Shown: piece by piece, positions 54,306 to 64,000 of the stretch | Layout of the letters: each line of letters starts with the position of its first letter | Position numbering within the stretch: the stretch's first letter is position 1 | Assembly: GCA_030867875.1 (NCBI GenBank) | Contig: JAOWCC010001751.1 | Location: 27,272,369 to 27,336,368 of the forward strand | Source: Actinernus sp. WN-2022 | Taxonomy: Eukaryota > Cnidaria > Anthozoa > Actiniaria > Actinernidae | Direction: 5' to 3' | Length of the DNA: 64,000 nt | The notes under the pieces: generated by a model | What the model was told of the DNA's origin: nothing | Seen by the model: the letters and a program-made list of their open reading frames with translations, nothing else | Database searches by the model: none | Position numbers and translations under genes: made by a program

Positions 54306-55115
54306 ATAACCAGTGAAGGCCGTTTGGTTAAACTAAAGACATTATGCGCAGGCCAACAGATGTCCTGGTCCTCACTGACGACGCCAGAGAAGCAAATAGT
54401 CTCCAAACACATTATAGTAGATGACCAACATAGAGTCCTGTTCTGCTACGTCCCAAAAGTCGCTTGCGCCAACTGGAAACGGGTCTTTATCGTACTCGAG
54501 GGACGGGCTAAGGACACTAACCTTATCAAGAAGGTTAATCATAAAGACTTCACGTTTCTAGAGGACTTACCACCGCTAGCTATAGAGCGTCGGATAAAGA
54601 GCTACTACAAATTTATGTTCGTCAGAGAACCAATGGAGCGTTTGTATTCTGCGTACAGGAATAAATTTCAGCGCAACAATAGCGAGTTCCATAAAACATT
54701 TGGTCAGAAAATCGTAAGGAAATACCGCAAGAGCTCAATGCAGCGTACGAATAAAGGCGACGATGTCAAATTAACGGAATTCTTTAGATATCTCGTAGAT
54801 GAAAAGCTAACCAAGATGAACGAACACTGGATGCCGTTTTATCAACTTTGTCAACCCTGTGCCATGTCGTACAACTTCATTGGATCGTTTCATAATTTGG
54901 AAGAAGACGCCAAACACGTTTTGCGCCAGTTGAACGTTCAGCACAAAGTGCACTTTCCGATTCAGCAGCGATATTATTACGATAGCGCCAAACACGTCGC
55001 TAGATTTTATGCAGAAATTCTTAGTAGCATACCAAAGAAATTGCTCCGAAAAGTAGTTAAGAAGTATCTGAAGGATTACAAATTGTTTTCCTTTCCCATT
55101 CCGATATTCATGTGA
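54306..55115 (+). CDS. Carbohydrate sulfotransferase gene B, exon 3 (catalytic domain)
   Basis: Begins after the acceptor TTTATTTATCATACAG and encodes 'ITSEGR' then the catalytic domain to TGA at 55113-55115. HNK-1/CHST-type sulfotransferase (Sulfotransfer_2), a Golgi enzyme using PAPS. 5'-phosphosulfate loop 'CYVPKVACANWKRV' at about residues 113-126 and 3'-phosphate motif 'REPMERLYSAY' at about 173-183 of the 335-residue spliced product. Both motifs are identical to gene A. Differences are mainly in a short variable part after the second motif ('RNKFQRNNSEFHKTF' versus 'MNKFQDNNSKFHKIF') and near the C-terminus. The 3' flank stays similar to gene A for ~70 bases (TTGGCGAARTGTGGTRCGAAG). The frame has no ATG at its start, consistent with an internal exon. 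The sugar acceptor is unknown. Confidence 0.93.
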   Translation: MTSEGRLVKLKTLCAGQQMSWSSLTTPEKQIVSKHIIVDDQHRVLFCYVPKVACANWKRVFIVLEGRAKDTNLIKKVNHKDFTFLEDLPPLAIERRIKSYYKFMFVREPMERLYSAYRNKFQRNNSEFHKTFGQKIVRKYRKSSMQRTNKGDDVKLTEFFRYLVDEKLTKMNEHWMPFYQLCQPCAMSYNFIGSFHNLEEDAKHVLRQLNVQHKVHFPIQQRYYYDSAKHVARFYAEILSSIPKKLLRKVVKKYLKDYKLFSFPIPIFM

Positions 55116-55439
55116 TATTCCTTAATGTCTTTTGGCGATTGGCGAAATGTGGTGCGAAGTCCTTCTTGTACTGGGAATTTATGTTTACATGGTAACCATG
55201 ATCCCCTCGGTTTTCTTTGTTTATTCAAGAACATTTAATCTCTAAATTCCCTCATCTGCAGCATGCATACTTGTTCTAATTTTCCCTCATTGGCATGCAA
55301 GAGGTAAAATTAGAAGGACATACACGTACGCTGATGAGGGAACATTGGACTGTCCCTTTGCACACCGGGTTATGATGCAATGCCTGTTAAACCCTATATC
55401 ATATACCCTACGTATACCTAGCAGTTTTAAGGTCGTTAC

Positions 55440-55790
55440 ACACGAAGGGACAAGTCCATGGAACCAAGTCCTTGTCCTCTCGTCTGAACTAGGAAAATTA
55501 TTGTCAACATTTTGTCCCCGGGACTTGTCCCTACAAATCAAACTGGTTTGAATTGAGGGAACAAGTTCTGGGGACAAAATGCGATTGTCCCATCGTGTGA
55601 ACTGTTCGTGCAACATGTCTCTGGGACAAAATGAAAATAAACCAATCGTAAAGCGTCATTTTACTTTCCCATAAGCCCTTACGAACTCTATTTCAAGATG
55701 GCGTCTGCTAAAATCACAGTGTCCCTCCAACACGTCCCCACGTCTGAACACAAGGGATTTGTCCCTGGGACTTGTCCCTTCCTTTATGGC
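55440..55790. mobile_element. Possible TIR element, GAAGGGACAAGTCC termini
   Basis: GAAGGGACAAGTCC (about 55444) and GGACTTGTCCCTTC (about 55767-55780) are inverted, and GGGACAAGT/ACTTGTCCC words recur inside (55522, 55568, 55766). No transposase. Borders and TSD are not resolved. Confidence 0.5.
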
Positions 55791-56089
55791 TCAAGAAAGT
55801 TCTTTTCTTCAATTATCAAACCTGTTTCTTCCATGTGGGATATACTTAAAACCATAAACGTGACGTAATTAAACTCCATGCATGCTCTTTGAATATTTAG
55901 TCAACCACATAATTACATTGTATTTTCTCAAAACAACACGCTTGTACCTATATATGGGAAGCCATGGTCATTCAATCAATGGCGCTCAAACATAATAATC
56001 ACAATAACTGATAAGACCGATCAGTATAATCGAAAAGGATTAGCTGGTATCAACCGGTGACCAGTATTATAGATAATGTATCTAAAAAA

Positions 56090-57018
56090 TCTCAATATAT
56101 AATAGTATAAAAATAAATGTATGAATGAATAATATTATAATAATAAAAAATAGATATAACTGGACAAAGCTTAAAAAGGATATCTAAAATAGTGATTGTA
56201 AACTACATTTATGATTGTTGTCATCAAGTTCTAAAAAATACTTGAAAATGCCAGCCTTAAAATTTGATAGTGTTTGTAACTCCCGCAGCTCTCTAGGTAA
56301 GTCAGTTCCATTCTCTTGCGACTACATTTATGATTGTTGTCATCAAGTTCTAAAAAATACTTGAAAATGCCAGCCTTAAAATTTGATAGTGTTTGTAACT
56401 CCCGCAGCTCTCTAGGTAAGTCAGTTCCATTCTCTTGCGACTGCGCATTTAAAATTGGCCCATTTTCGTTTTCGTGGCTATAACATGTAAAAGTGTGGAG
56501 TCTCTAAGATGTCTATTATGCATTTCTGATCTTTTAACAAGGTACCCTTCTAGCTGATGTGAATAGTTAATGTTATGTACAATTTTATACACGAACTGGA
56601 GCCTTAAGAAGCGCCTTCTACTGTTAAGAGATAACATGTAGAAGCAGAGTTTGGCACGCATGTCTTGTGAACACGTCTTACGATTAGCGGCAAGAATAAT
56701 CCGCATAGCCTGGTTTTGCAGTCTCTCTAAGCGCTGTGAATTGCCTTTACCACAATCACCCCATATAATACAGTTGTAATATAGAATAGGTAGTACTGTT
56801 TGCTTATAGATTCTTAACAATACGCTACGACTAAGGAATGATGAAATTCTATTAAGCATTTTAAGCTTGGGATAAATTCTTGATGATATATAAGAGATGT
56901 GTTCGTTCCAATTTAGACAGCCATCAATATAGACTCCTAAATATTTAAAATGTTCAGATTGTTTCAATAGCTTTCCATCGAGAGTAATCTGTGGGACGCG
57001 TGTATTAGCTACTGAATG
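56090..57018 (-). pseudogene. LINE RT C-terminal half with internal tandem duplication
   Basis: Minus frame 56449-56967 gives 'HFKYLGVYIDGCLNWNEHIS', 'LPILYYNCIIWGDCGKGN', 'RLERLQNQAMRIILAANRKT' and 'RFLRLQFVYKIVHN', the thumb/post-RT region of a LINE. The end, in another frame, reads 'GTDLPRELRELQTLSNFKAG' and 'FFLELDDNNHKCS'-like sequence. A 119-base segment carrying that end is repeated exactly in tandem (56202-56320 and 56321-56439). The 5' truncation is near 57018. Inactive. Confidence 0.78.
56202..56439 (-). repeat. Exact 119-bp tandem duplication in a LINE end
   Basis: Two copies with no difference that I can find, starting ACTACATTTATGATTGTTGT. The identity points to a very recent event, or to an assembly artefact. 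Confidence 0.85.
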
Positions 57019-57049
57019 TCAAAGCATTATAAGCATATAAGAGCAGGGG

Positions 57050-57235
57050 ATTGTCACCCGGTACAGCAGCCTGGCCATTGCACTAACCACACACTCAACA
57101 TTGTAAACTGCATGGCAGCTATTAGCGCCGTAAAGCAGTCCGAAATAATTCACTGACGGGATATGTCAGTAATATGTAAAGCGCCATGAGACTGTGGTGA
57201 TATGGCGCTATATAAATATGGCCATTATTATTATC
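57050..57235 (+). mobile_element. SINE/LINE-type 3' tail
   Basis: 'ATGTAAAGCGCCATGAGACT' followed by 'GGTGATATGGCGCTATATAA' and ATTATTATTATC is the conserved tail of a widespread group of aquatic-animal SINEs and their partner LINEs. A convincing pol III head is not seen in the ~120 bases before it. Confidence 0.6.
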
Positions 57236-57346
57236 AAGCATTATAACAAAACGTCTTCGAAAGCAACTCAACTGCGACGTCTTTAGTTTAGGCAGAGAAA
57301 ACTAAATTTCTCAGATATTTATTCCGTAATTCCTCGGTGATAATAG

Positions 57347-57490
57347 TATTATAAAGTGATAGCATGACATTTAGGGAAATTAGTGATTAAATTTCCCCTC
57401 GAGCCTCGGGAGGATTTGTAAAAGTCCACAAATCCTCTCGAGGGGAAATTTAATCACTAATGTCCCTCGTGTCATGCTATTACTTATAAG
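57347..57490. mobile_element. Fold-back MITE
   Basis: Arms of about 65 bases: TGATAGCATGACA, TTAGTGATTAAATTTCCCCT, CGAG, GGATTTGT pair with ACAAATCC, CTCGAGGGGAAATTTAATCACTAA (two parts) and TGTCATGCTATTA. Short loop AAAGTCC. Confidence 0.8.
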
Positions 57491-57622
57491 AATGGAATTA
57501 TAGATGTGAGAGAAAAAGCCCTTCTAAAAATGGCGGCCGTCAGTATGGGGAGAGCTCTTAGTAGTTCCCAGTTGTAAGGCCTGCAATACTTCTAATTTTG
57601 TTGTTATTCTTTTATGATAAGT
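57490..57622 (+). repeat. Outer segment of the inverted gene duplication (partner 11150-11340)
   Basis: Contains GTGAGAGAAAAAGCCCTTCT, AAAAATGGCGGCCG, GAGAGCTCTTA and GTTCCCAGTTGTAA as at 11160-11300 in reverse. It is separated from gene B exon 3 by ~2.4 kb of inserted repeats, against ~80 bases at gene A. Confidence 0.65.
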
Positions 57623-58383
57623 TTTATGGGAAGAAAACAGCTCGTCGTCCCTTTTAGGGGGTTAAACTGCGTAGTTTGGTATCACTTAAATGTTGTGGTT
57701 ATTGTGGTACCTTTTAGCCGTATTACTACTTGTCAGAAATTAAGATTATCGTTTGGTGATCTATTGTCCTGGCTTCGTGTCTTGATATTTTTCAATCTCT
57801 TTCACTTGGATCAAATGTCAGTTGATTGTGTATTTTAGGATTGGTACCTTTGGAGGGGTAAAAATAAATGCGAGAATTGAGCCACGCCCAGTGAACGAGA
57901 TCATTCTGGTGCCTTGTAGGGGTCCTTGAATTAATATTTCCTTAGAGCATCCCGGTTACTTCTATAATTCGGAGAGCTAGCCTTTACAAGGGGGAAAAAG
58001 CGTTTATATCAAATAACGGTACAGAGGAGTACTAGTGTAGTTCTGATTTCTCTGATTCAAATGAGCAACACTCGGCGACCATTTTGCATTTTTAGACTGG
58101 GAACAACAATACATTTTACGTAAACCGCAGATTAACCGCCGCCACGTGAATAAGGCGTATACGTATGGCGGTGGCGAGTTCACCAGAGTACTGGGAACAA
58201 ATCTAAACATAGTAAAACTGATCGAGAAGTTAGAGTACCATTGGGTACGGAGATCGGTTCTCTTCGCTGTTATACCAACACCTTCTATTGGTCAATCTAA
58301 CACATAAGTTGCTACCTCATTACTATTCATAAAGTAGTCACCATCTGATATCAACCAGCAGCAAGAGTAGCCTGAATTTTAGC
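57623..58383. other. No recognised gene
   Basis: Several frames under 75 codons, without recognisable families or repeat partners in this window. Confidence 0.35.
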
Positions 58384-59200
58384 CGTCTCCTCCGGTTCGT
58401 TCGTCTGAATCCAATAGCCGATAATGCCGTCCAGTGACATCAAAGCGGATTAAAATTTTAATTGATGCAAATAAAACTGCCACGCGACGGCGGCTGTATG
58501 ATGAGAGTTGTTGGGTCACAAAAACAAAGCTCTCGCCTTGAGAAATTATTTGAGATTATGTCAAAATTAAGACCCTACCTATCTACATCCCATTTGCTTC
58601 TCAAGTGCCTCTTAAATGTATGCTGTGAAAACCTTTTTGAAGCAACAAATCGTTCAGTAACATGCCTTCGTCTTCCGTTTACTAGTAAAGTCTCTCGATC
58701 TGCCGTTCGGTTCGAGACAGGGAGAGATTACCTTTGTAAATAATGCAGCAGAAAAGTAGAAAAGCATCGAAGGATATTTGGAGAATTTAAAAAGAAGCTC
58801 GAAGACACTTTTACGGGAAAGAACAGTTCCTTGAAGAGAGTAGCGACAGTTTTACCACTGAGTGTGAATCAACAACCCCGCGAACGCGACTGGCGACGTG
58901 AGAAAACGTACATGTTTACAGAACAGCCGGCCGGTTATTTTGCAGGACACTTTCAATCCGTTTCCAGTTGTTTTCCTTACTAATTTAAGATCTTTGCCAA
59001 AGACAAGCACTCCATTGAAACTCATCAACGATCACCCATCGCGAGTCCAAAACAGAAACAAAAAATCCTGCCGTCTTCTCTGATGAGTTACCTATGATAA
59101 TTATGCGAAATTATAAAATATGAACCAATCAAAGATCACGTCACTGGACGGCGTTATCGGCTATTGGATTCAGACGTCTCTCTCGGGAGGAACGAGCAAG
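58384..59200. mobile_element. TIR element, ~820 bp
   Basis: Left CGTCTGAATCCAATAGCCGA then TAATGCCGTCCAGTGAC matches the complement of right GTCACTGGACGGCGTTATCG then GCTATTGGATTCAGACG. Imperfect extension outward reaches CTCCTCCGGTTCGT / ACGAG...GGAGAG-like ends. The 93-codon plus frame inside (58462-58743) is not a recognised transposase. Confidence 0.7.
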
Positions 59201-59350
59201 AGATAGAGATGAAAATATCTACTTGCTTCTTCGAAGTTATCTGCTAAGTGTATCAATTCATTTGACCACTCACATTCTTCTCGAATCACTTGTAATGATT
59301 GCTAGTGTTACCATAGTCCGCACTTTCTGGTCAGCGGTAACCAAATGTTT

Positions 59351-59696
59351 CAGTGCGGTCAAACGTCTGCGCATGCGTCAAAAGTCTTGCAACAAAAACA
59401 TATTCCAAAACAAATTCAAAGCGAGCCGGCGGCCGTCACTGTTCACACATCCGTTTTCAAACCTTGAGAATTTTTTTGGTAAATTACGAAAAAAATTGGT
59501 AAACTCACAGTTTGAAGTTTGTTCAATTTCCCGTCGACTGTGAAAATAAAAAGCTTAACTTTCATGTACTTTTCTTAACTTTTGGGGGTAGAAGTTCACT
59601 GTAATATGTTTTAAGGTAAATTTTGCGCGGGAAATTCGCGCGGCCGCCCACCAGACTGACCGTAATACGCACGCGCAGACGTTTGACCGCTGTGTG
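59351..59696. mobile_element. Mutator-like MITE, copy 1 (pair of 60677-61030)
   Basis: About 345 bases, highly similar to 60677-61030. It starts near CAGTGCGGTCAAACGTCTGC and ends GACGTTTGACCGCTGTGTG. TSD is obscured at the left border. Contains CpG-rich AATTTTGCGCGGGAAATTCG. Confidence 0.8.
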
Positions 59697-59960
59697 CAGT
59701 GCTGTATTTTGTTGTTCATACCATACAATCCTGGTTAATTATAGGGCCATCAATCTGAAACACAACATCTCCCGGTTTTAAGCGCCCCTCCCAGTCCTCA
59801 CACTTTAAATTCACTGAAAGAACGTTTTAATATCGTAATGTTTTATGCCTGAATACTAGTGAAGCGAAGGGATAGTGAAAAGATAAGAGCGTTAAAGAGG
59901 CTTTTTGTCAACGCATTTCAGAACGTTTTTTGTCACCCCTCAAAATCATTACGAAGTCCT

Positions 59961-60056
59961 ATTCTTGGGTAACCTAATTTTCAGACGGTCGTCCGCTCAC
60001 TTCGAGGAAGTGAGCGGACGACCTCGTACCGTCTGAAAATCAGGCTAATTCTTGGG
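59961..60056. mobile_element. 78-bp Mutator-like mini-MITE with 9-bp TSD
   Basis: The element 59970-60047 has termini TARCCTRATTTTCAGACGG and an inner perfect stem TCGTCCGCTCACTTC/GAAGTGAGCGGACGA. The 9-base ATTCTTGGG flanks it at 59961-59969 and 60048-60056. Confidence 0.85.
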
Positions 60057-60060
60057 TTGC

Positions 60061-60399
60061 AATCATTCCTAAGGGAATACAATCACAAAAGCGTAGCGGC
60101 CATCTTGGTTGGTAGGAACAAAAGAAGCAAATGTGGTTTCTTTTGTTCCTACCAACCAACATGGCCTCCAGTGCAACCCACCAATAAGCGCTAGGTAGGA
60201 GCTCATAACCAGGGGTATAGCGACCATATCTCTTACATAGCTGTCACAGCGTTTTGACAAGTTAGGCTATTTTTAGATATTTGTTCCCGTCAATTAGTGG
60301 TTGCACCAGTGGCGGACAAAAGATGCCTCGTTAGCTACTTTTCTCATGTCAACAACATGGCTGCTACGCTTTTGTGATTTTATTCCCTTAGGAATGATT
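60061..60399. mobile_element. TIR/fold-back MITE with inner hairpin
   Basis: The left arm (AATCATTCCTAAGGGAATAC, AATCACAAAAGCGTAGC) is mirrored at 60355-60399. Just inside the left arm is an additional near-perfect hairpin (GGCCATCTTGGTTGGTAGGA with TCCTACCAACCAACATGGCC, 60098-60168). The minus frame 60069-60260 is made of these arms. Confidence 0.78.
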
Positions 60400-60667
60400 C
60401 CAACCCATTGGACTCCATTTGGATTGCACTGACAAAGAATTCTATTGTTTCAGGGTTAGGGTTTGTATTGTTTCAGGGTAGGATATTGTTTGGATAACCA
60501 GTACCATTCCAGGTTCCGAGGAGGTGAAGGCCGCCCCCAAGAATAGTGGGAAACCGTTCTGAATATAACCTAACTTGTGAAAACGCTGTGAGAGAGACCT
60601 TGTATACGCGATGGACGCTCCTGGTAATGGCTCCTGCGCTGGGCTTATAAACAGGATTCTATGGTAC

Positions 60668-61039
60668 CATAGTCGGCTCACAGCGGTCAAACCTCTGCGC
60701 ATGCGTCAAAAGTCTTGCAACAACAACATATTCCAAAACAAATTCAAAGCGAGCCGGCGGCCGTCACTGTTCACACATCCGTTTTCAAACCTTGAGAACT
60801 TTTTTGGTAAATTACGAAAAAGTTTGGTAAACTCACAGTTTGAAGTTTGTTCAATTTCCCGTCGACTGTGAAAATAAAAAGCTTAACTTTCACGTATTTT
60901 TCAGTCTTAATTTTTGGGGGTAGAAGTTCACTGTAATATGTTTCAAGGTAAATTTTGCGCGGGAAATTCGCGCGGCCGCCCACCCCAGACTGATCGTAAT
61001 ACGCACGCGCAGACGTTTGACCGCTGTGTGCATAGTCGG
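60668..61039. mobile_element. Mutator-like MITE, copy 2, TSD CATAGTCGG
   Basis: The element 60677-61030 has ends CTCACAGCGGTCAAACCTCT and the complement CACACAGCGGTCAAACGTCT. CATAGTCGG duplicates at 60668-60676 and 61031-61039 (9 bp). Near-identical interior to 59351-59696. Confidence 0.88.
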
Positions 61040-61260
61040 TGTTCTTTGGCTACCGCTGATCAAACTGTTCTGGGGACCTTGAAACGTAACGTAATTGTCC
61101 ACTTTCGATACTATGCTTCACTTCTCACACACAAAGACTTCAATATGAGGCTCCGAGGTAAATTAAATTTATTCTATTATCGGAGAAAATAATTAATTAA
61201 CAGTCGATATTGGTGAATATTCCACGCATCGACTGAGCCTGAGGCAAATAATTGTTTTAG

Positions 61261-61634
61261 TATATACAACACGGGAACCTCAACACAAAATGAGAATTAT
61301 AGCGTGTTTTAGTTCTATTTCTTAAAAGAAGGCGTGATAAATGTAAATTCTGTAAACAAAGCTTTTTCTACGGCAAAACAAGTTGTGACAGTTGCTTTTG
61401 TACATTTTATGCAAACATTTTACCTTGATACGCTCGAAGACCATATTTTGCTTTTTGTATTTAGTTGAATTTCTAAAATTTCCGCATCGGAAACAATCGC
61501 GACACGTGAACTGCTTTACGCCTACCATTTTGTTTCAAAATTATCCCGAGTTTTGTAGGTGGCTTTTGCTCATTATTCCGAGATAGCGAGCCAATCAAAT
61601 TGCATGACCTATGTAGGTTCCCGTGTTGTATATA
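61261..61634. mobile_element. TIR element, TATATACAACACGGGAACCT
   Basis: A 20-base TATATACAACACGGGAACCT at 61261 and its complement ending at 61634. TA ends are compatible with a Tc1/mariner-type TA target. No transposase in the 374 bases. Confidence 0.72.
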
Positions 61635-61639
61635 CAAAA

Positions 61640-63780
61640 TATATCGAAAGTGGGCTATAGCTGTCTACTATATATTTAATATCTTTATTCAGTTCTAATA
61701 TTATAATGTTCAATCGTCAATTGTCCCCTTCAGTGTGTGTGCGTTGCGACCTGTCATTCATCTCTTGCCCTTCAGGCTCATCTGTACGAGTCGTATCCGG
61801 CAGGTTAAAGTACGCCATAGAACGTGAATACGACCGAGGCTTCTCCACGGCACACAGGCTGCAACCGCACAGTCCCGTGTAGCGCTTACGGAAATAGAAG
61901 CTAAGGAAAAACCAATCGTTAATGATAGGCGGAGAAAACTAACATATACGGACTGGCCGTAATGAAGTTAAAAGGCTGCAATGGGTATACCAATAAAACG
62001 TGTTTTAAAATGGTCAGTCCATCTCCATGTAGACGTGGAAATGGCCCAAAAAGCCCGAAAAATTCGAAAATTTGTCTTTATTAACTTCGAAGTGATTTCG
62101 TGCTTAAAAAACGTCCACTCGGAATATAAAACCACAATCTTTAGTTTTATTTTGATATATTTTTTGTTTAGGTATTATTGAAAATAGAGCATGTCGAAAC
62201 GAGCGACGGAAGTCTAACCAGCGGTTTAGTCGCCTGGACATGCGCACAATGCAATTTGTCCTCTCTTCGTTCTCTTCTGAACATTGTGGTGTAATTTGTG
62301 CTCAGTGGGATTTCGATTTTTTTTTTAAACATGTCGTTTTTGGTTTTAAGATGGTTGTGGTAGAGCGGAATATTGTGCGATGACAGTGGAATTATTGGAG
62401 CGACGACGAAACGAATAATGATGTTTATGAAGGTCAATATGCCTAGTTCTTTCTAACTCTATACTGTGTTCTAGGACCTAAGCTAATGATTAATTGAACA
62501 AGTTGATGGATAATTAATTGGGAATGTCAGCAAATTTGACCTTAATTTTTGTAGGGGAATTTTTTTGTCGTGGTGAAAGAGGTTTAGCTCTCTTTAACAC
62601 GAACACATGCATCCTGGTGTACAACATCACATAAACAGGGGCGTGGCTAGGATGGATCGAGTGGTCCCCCCTCCCCACCCCCTTCGCTATGAGTTTGAAG
62701 AAGAACTGCGCCAAAAACCATAATGCAGGAAATGACATTTCAGAGAAACCAAATTTCAAACATTCCCGGTGGATGACCCCGTCCTCCATAGAGGCAAGCG
62801 CATAATGCCCCCGTCCGATTGTAAGATGATTACCTACGTCCCTGATAAAGCAAACATTGGATAGGAGAGTAAACAGCACGTTGCGTGCCCTGATGTTTCC
62901 GAGAGCTCTGCATTTCCTTTAGAATTCCTTCAGCTCGAAATTCCTATATAAAAGTGCGTGCACCATGCAGAGGATCTTCAGTATGTTAGGTTTTGCGTTC
63001 GAGTTTTCAGATTGTGAGTTCTCCTTTCCTTCGTTTTTTTATTATATAAATCTGCAAAGAAAGCACCCAATACGTCGCCTAAAGACTCGGCAAAAAACAT
63101 AATTTATGACCCGTCAAAATACACAACCGTATTAGCTAGCAGTTAGACGACTGAGTAACCCTTGTGTAATGATAGCCTCCTCCGCACACAACTCCATACA
63201 TCGGTCACGGAGTCTCAGCTCAAATCCGGGGTCTGAAAACGCCCATTTCTCCACAGGGAGACACAAGCATTTTAGGGCACGGCACTCGTAACTTGGGCAA
63301 GGCACTCCAAACAGGCGGGAAGAGATTACCTTTTCACAGGATCTCAGCATCCCTAGATTTTCGAGCACGCGTACCCGGAATGTTCCCATTTACACGCTAA
63401 AAATAATGGGTACCGTGCCGAAACATTTTGGCACCCGTACCTAAAATTTACGGGTGCTGTGACCAAAATGTTTGTCGTGCAAAATGGGCTTTATAGCGAC
63501 CGATGGAGACTCATAGAGTTGCCTGTGGAGGAGCTAATTTAATGATAGTCTACTCACAAGTATGCAAGCAGCCAAAGCGAAAACACGCAACAATACACAG
63601 CCGTATAATAGCTGGTAATATACGAAAGTATAGTTTACTCACAAGTATGCAAGAAGCCAAAGTAAAAACACGAGCCCAGCAATGCCAGCAACGATCCAGA
63701 TACTGGTGATAGAAACAAAATGAAAACACCATGTGACTGTGTGGATAGACAAGAAGTGCAAAGCGAGCCATGCAACATAT
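61640..63780. other. No recognised gene
   Basis: Frames at 61981-62181, 62168-62437, 62514-62879 and 63132-63389 have no recognisable domain. A C-rich GGGGCGTGGC...CCCCCCTCCCC segment (62638-62685) looks repeat-like. Near 63541-63665 'CTCACAAGTATGCAAGMAGC' with 'CAAAGYRAAAACACG' occurs twice in tandem. Confidence 0.35.
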
Positions 63781-63786
63781 ATTTAA

Positions 63787-63972
63787 CAAATAAAGAAGCC
63801 TTAGCCGTGTTTTATACTATCATAAAACACGATGCGCATTTGAGAACATGAGAGAAATGTAAAAGCACAAGCCGAAGGCGCGTGCTTTCAACATTTCTCG
63901 AGTGTTCTCGATCAACTGACCAGAGTGTTTTATGATAGTATAAAACATGGATTAAAGGCTTCTTTATGTTTT
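63787..63972. mobile_element. Fold-back MITE at the window end
   Basis: AATAAAGAAGCCTT then GTGTTTTATACTATCATAAA at the left is mirrored by TTTATGATAGTATAAAACAT then AAGGCTTCTTTAT at the right. Inner words GTGCTTT.../...AAAGCAC and GAGAACA/TGTTCTC also pair. Each terminal segment is itself palindromic. Confidence 0.8.
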
Positions 63973-64000
63973 ATAATATAGATTTACGCGCGCGATGAAA

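Noticed and set aside
62514..62879. 121-codon minus frame considered as a small gene
   Set aside because: No recognisable domain, runs through a C-rich repeat-like segment, and has no splice or promoter context that I can support.
63132..63389. 85-codon Cys-containing minus frame considered as a secreted peptide
   Set aside because: No signal peptide at its N-terminus and no Cys framework that I recognise; left as unassigned.

Overview
This is eukaryotic, AT-rich, intron-bearing and heavily transposon-laden DNA. The mixture of CR1/L2-type LINEs, a DIRS-like tyrosine-recombinase retroelement, Gypsy fragments, tRNA-derived SINEs and many fold-back MITEs, together with a HNK-1/chondroitin-type carbohydrate sulfotransferase, suggests an invertebrate metazoan. 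An anthozoan cnidarian (stony coral or anemone) is my best guess. Species cannot be read from the sequence, and there is no sign of bacterial or organellar DNA.

The only convincing host genes are two Golgi-type sulfotransferase genes arranged head to head as an interrupted inverted duplication. Gene A is on the minus strand: signal-anchor exon 1 at 28618-28795, a 32-bp exon 2 at 12836-12867 and catalytic exon 3 at 11381-12190. Gene B is on the plus strand: exon 2 at 48202-48233 and exon 3 at 54306-55115. It is preceded by three tandem copies of the signal-anchor exon (35207-35372, 39947-40112, 43415-43580), each inside its own ~3.7-4.4 kb repeat unit with its own upstream block. Reading frames and splice phases fit exactly (phase 1 after exon 1, phase 0 after exon 2), predicting ~339 aa (A) and ~335 aa (B). 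B therefore looks like a gene with three alternative promoters/first exons feeding one shared catalytic exon. The interval between the divergent genes holds a 2-kb array of a 7-bp repeat.

Region by region: 0-1.2 kb has a fragment of an unknown multicopy protein family and a LINE 3' end. 2.1-8.4 kb is a broken DIRS-like element (gag zinc knuckle, RNase H, tyrosine recombinase; most of the RT deleted) between two diverged direct repeats, with a Mutator-like MITE. 9.6-11 kb has LINE scraps. 11.1-12.9 kb is the gene A 3' part. 13-24 kb, inside gene A intron 1, has nested MITEs, a 180-bp tandem array, a Gypsy element with an inverted 5' half that is split by a LINE, and a second Gypsy whose gag region carries a MYND-type zinc finger. 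24-28.5 kb has fold-back elements. 28.6-44.6 kb has the two sets of first exons and the tandem units. 44.6-48.2 kb is repeat-rich gene B intron 1. 48.2-54.3 kb is gene B intron 2, expanded by a Foldback-like element whose arms contain a 12-bp minisatellite; the corresponding intron of gene A is an approximate empty site. 55-64 kb holds LINE, SINE and MITE sequence with no recognised host gene.

Almost all other open frames are transposon-derived or chance. All splice sites, element borders and target-site duplications were read by eye.
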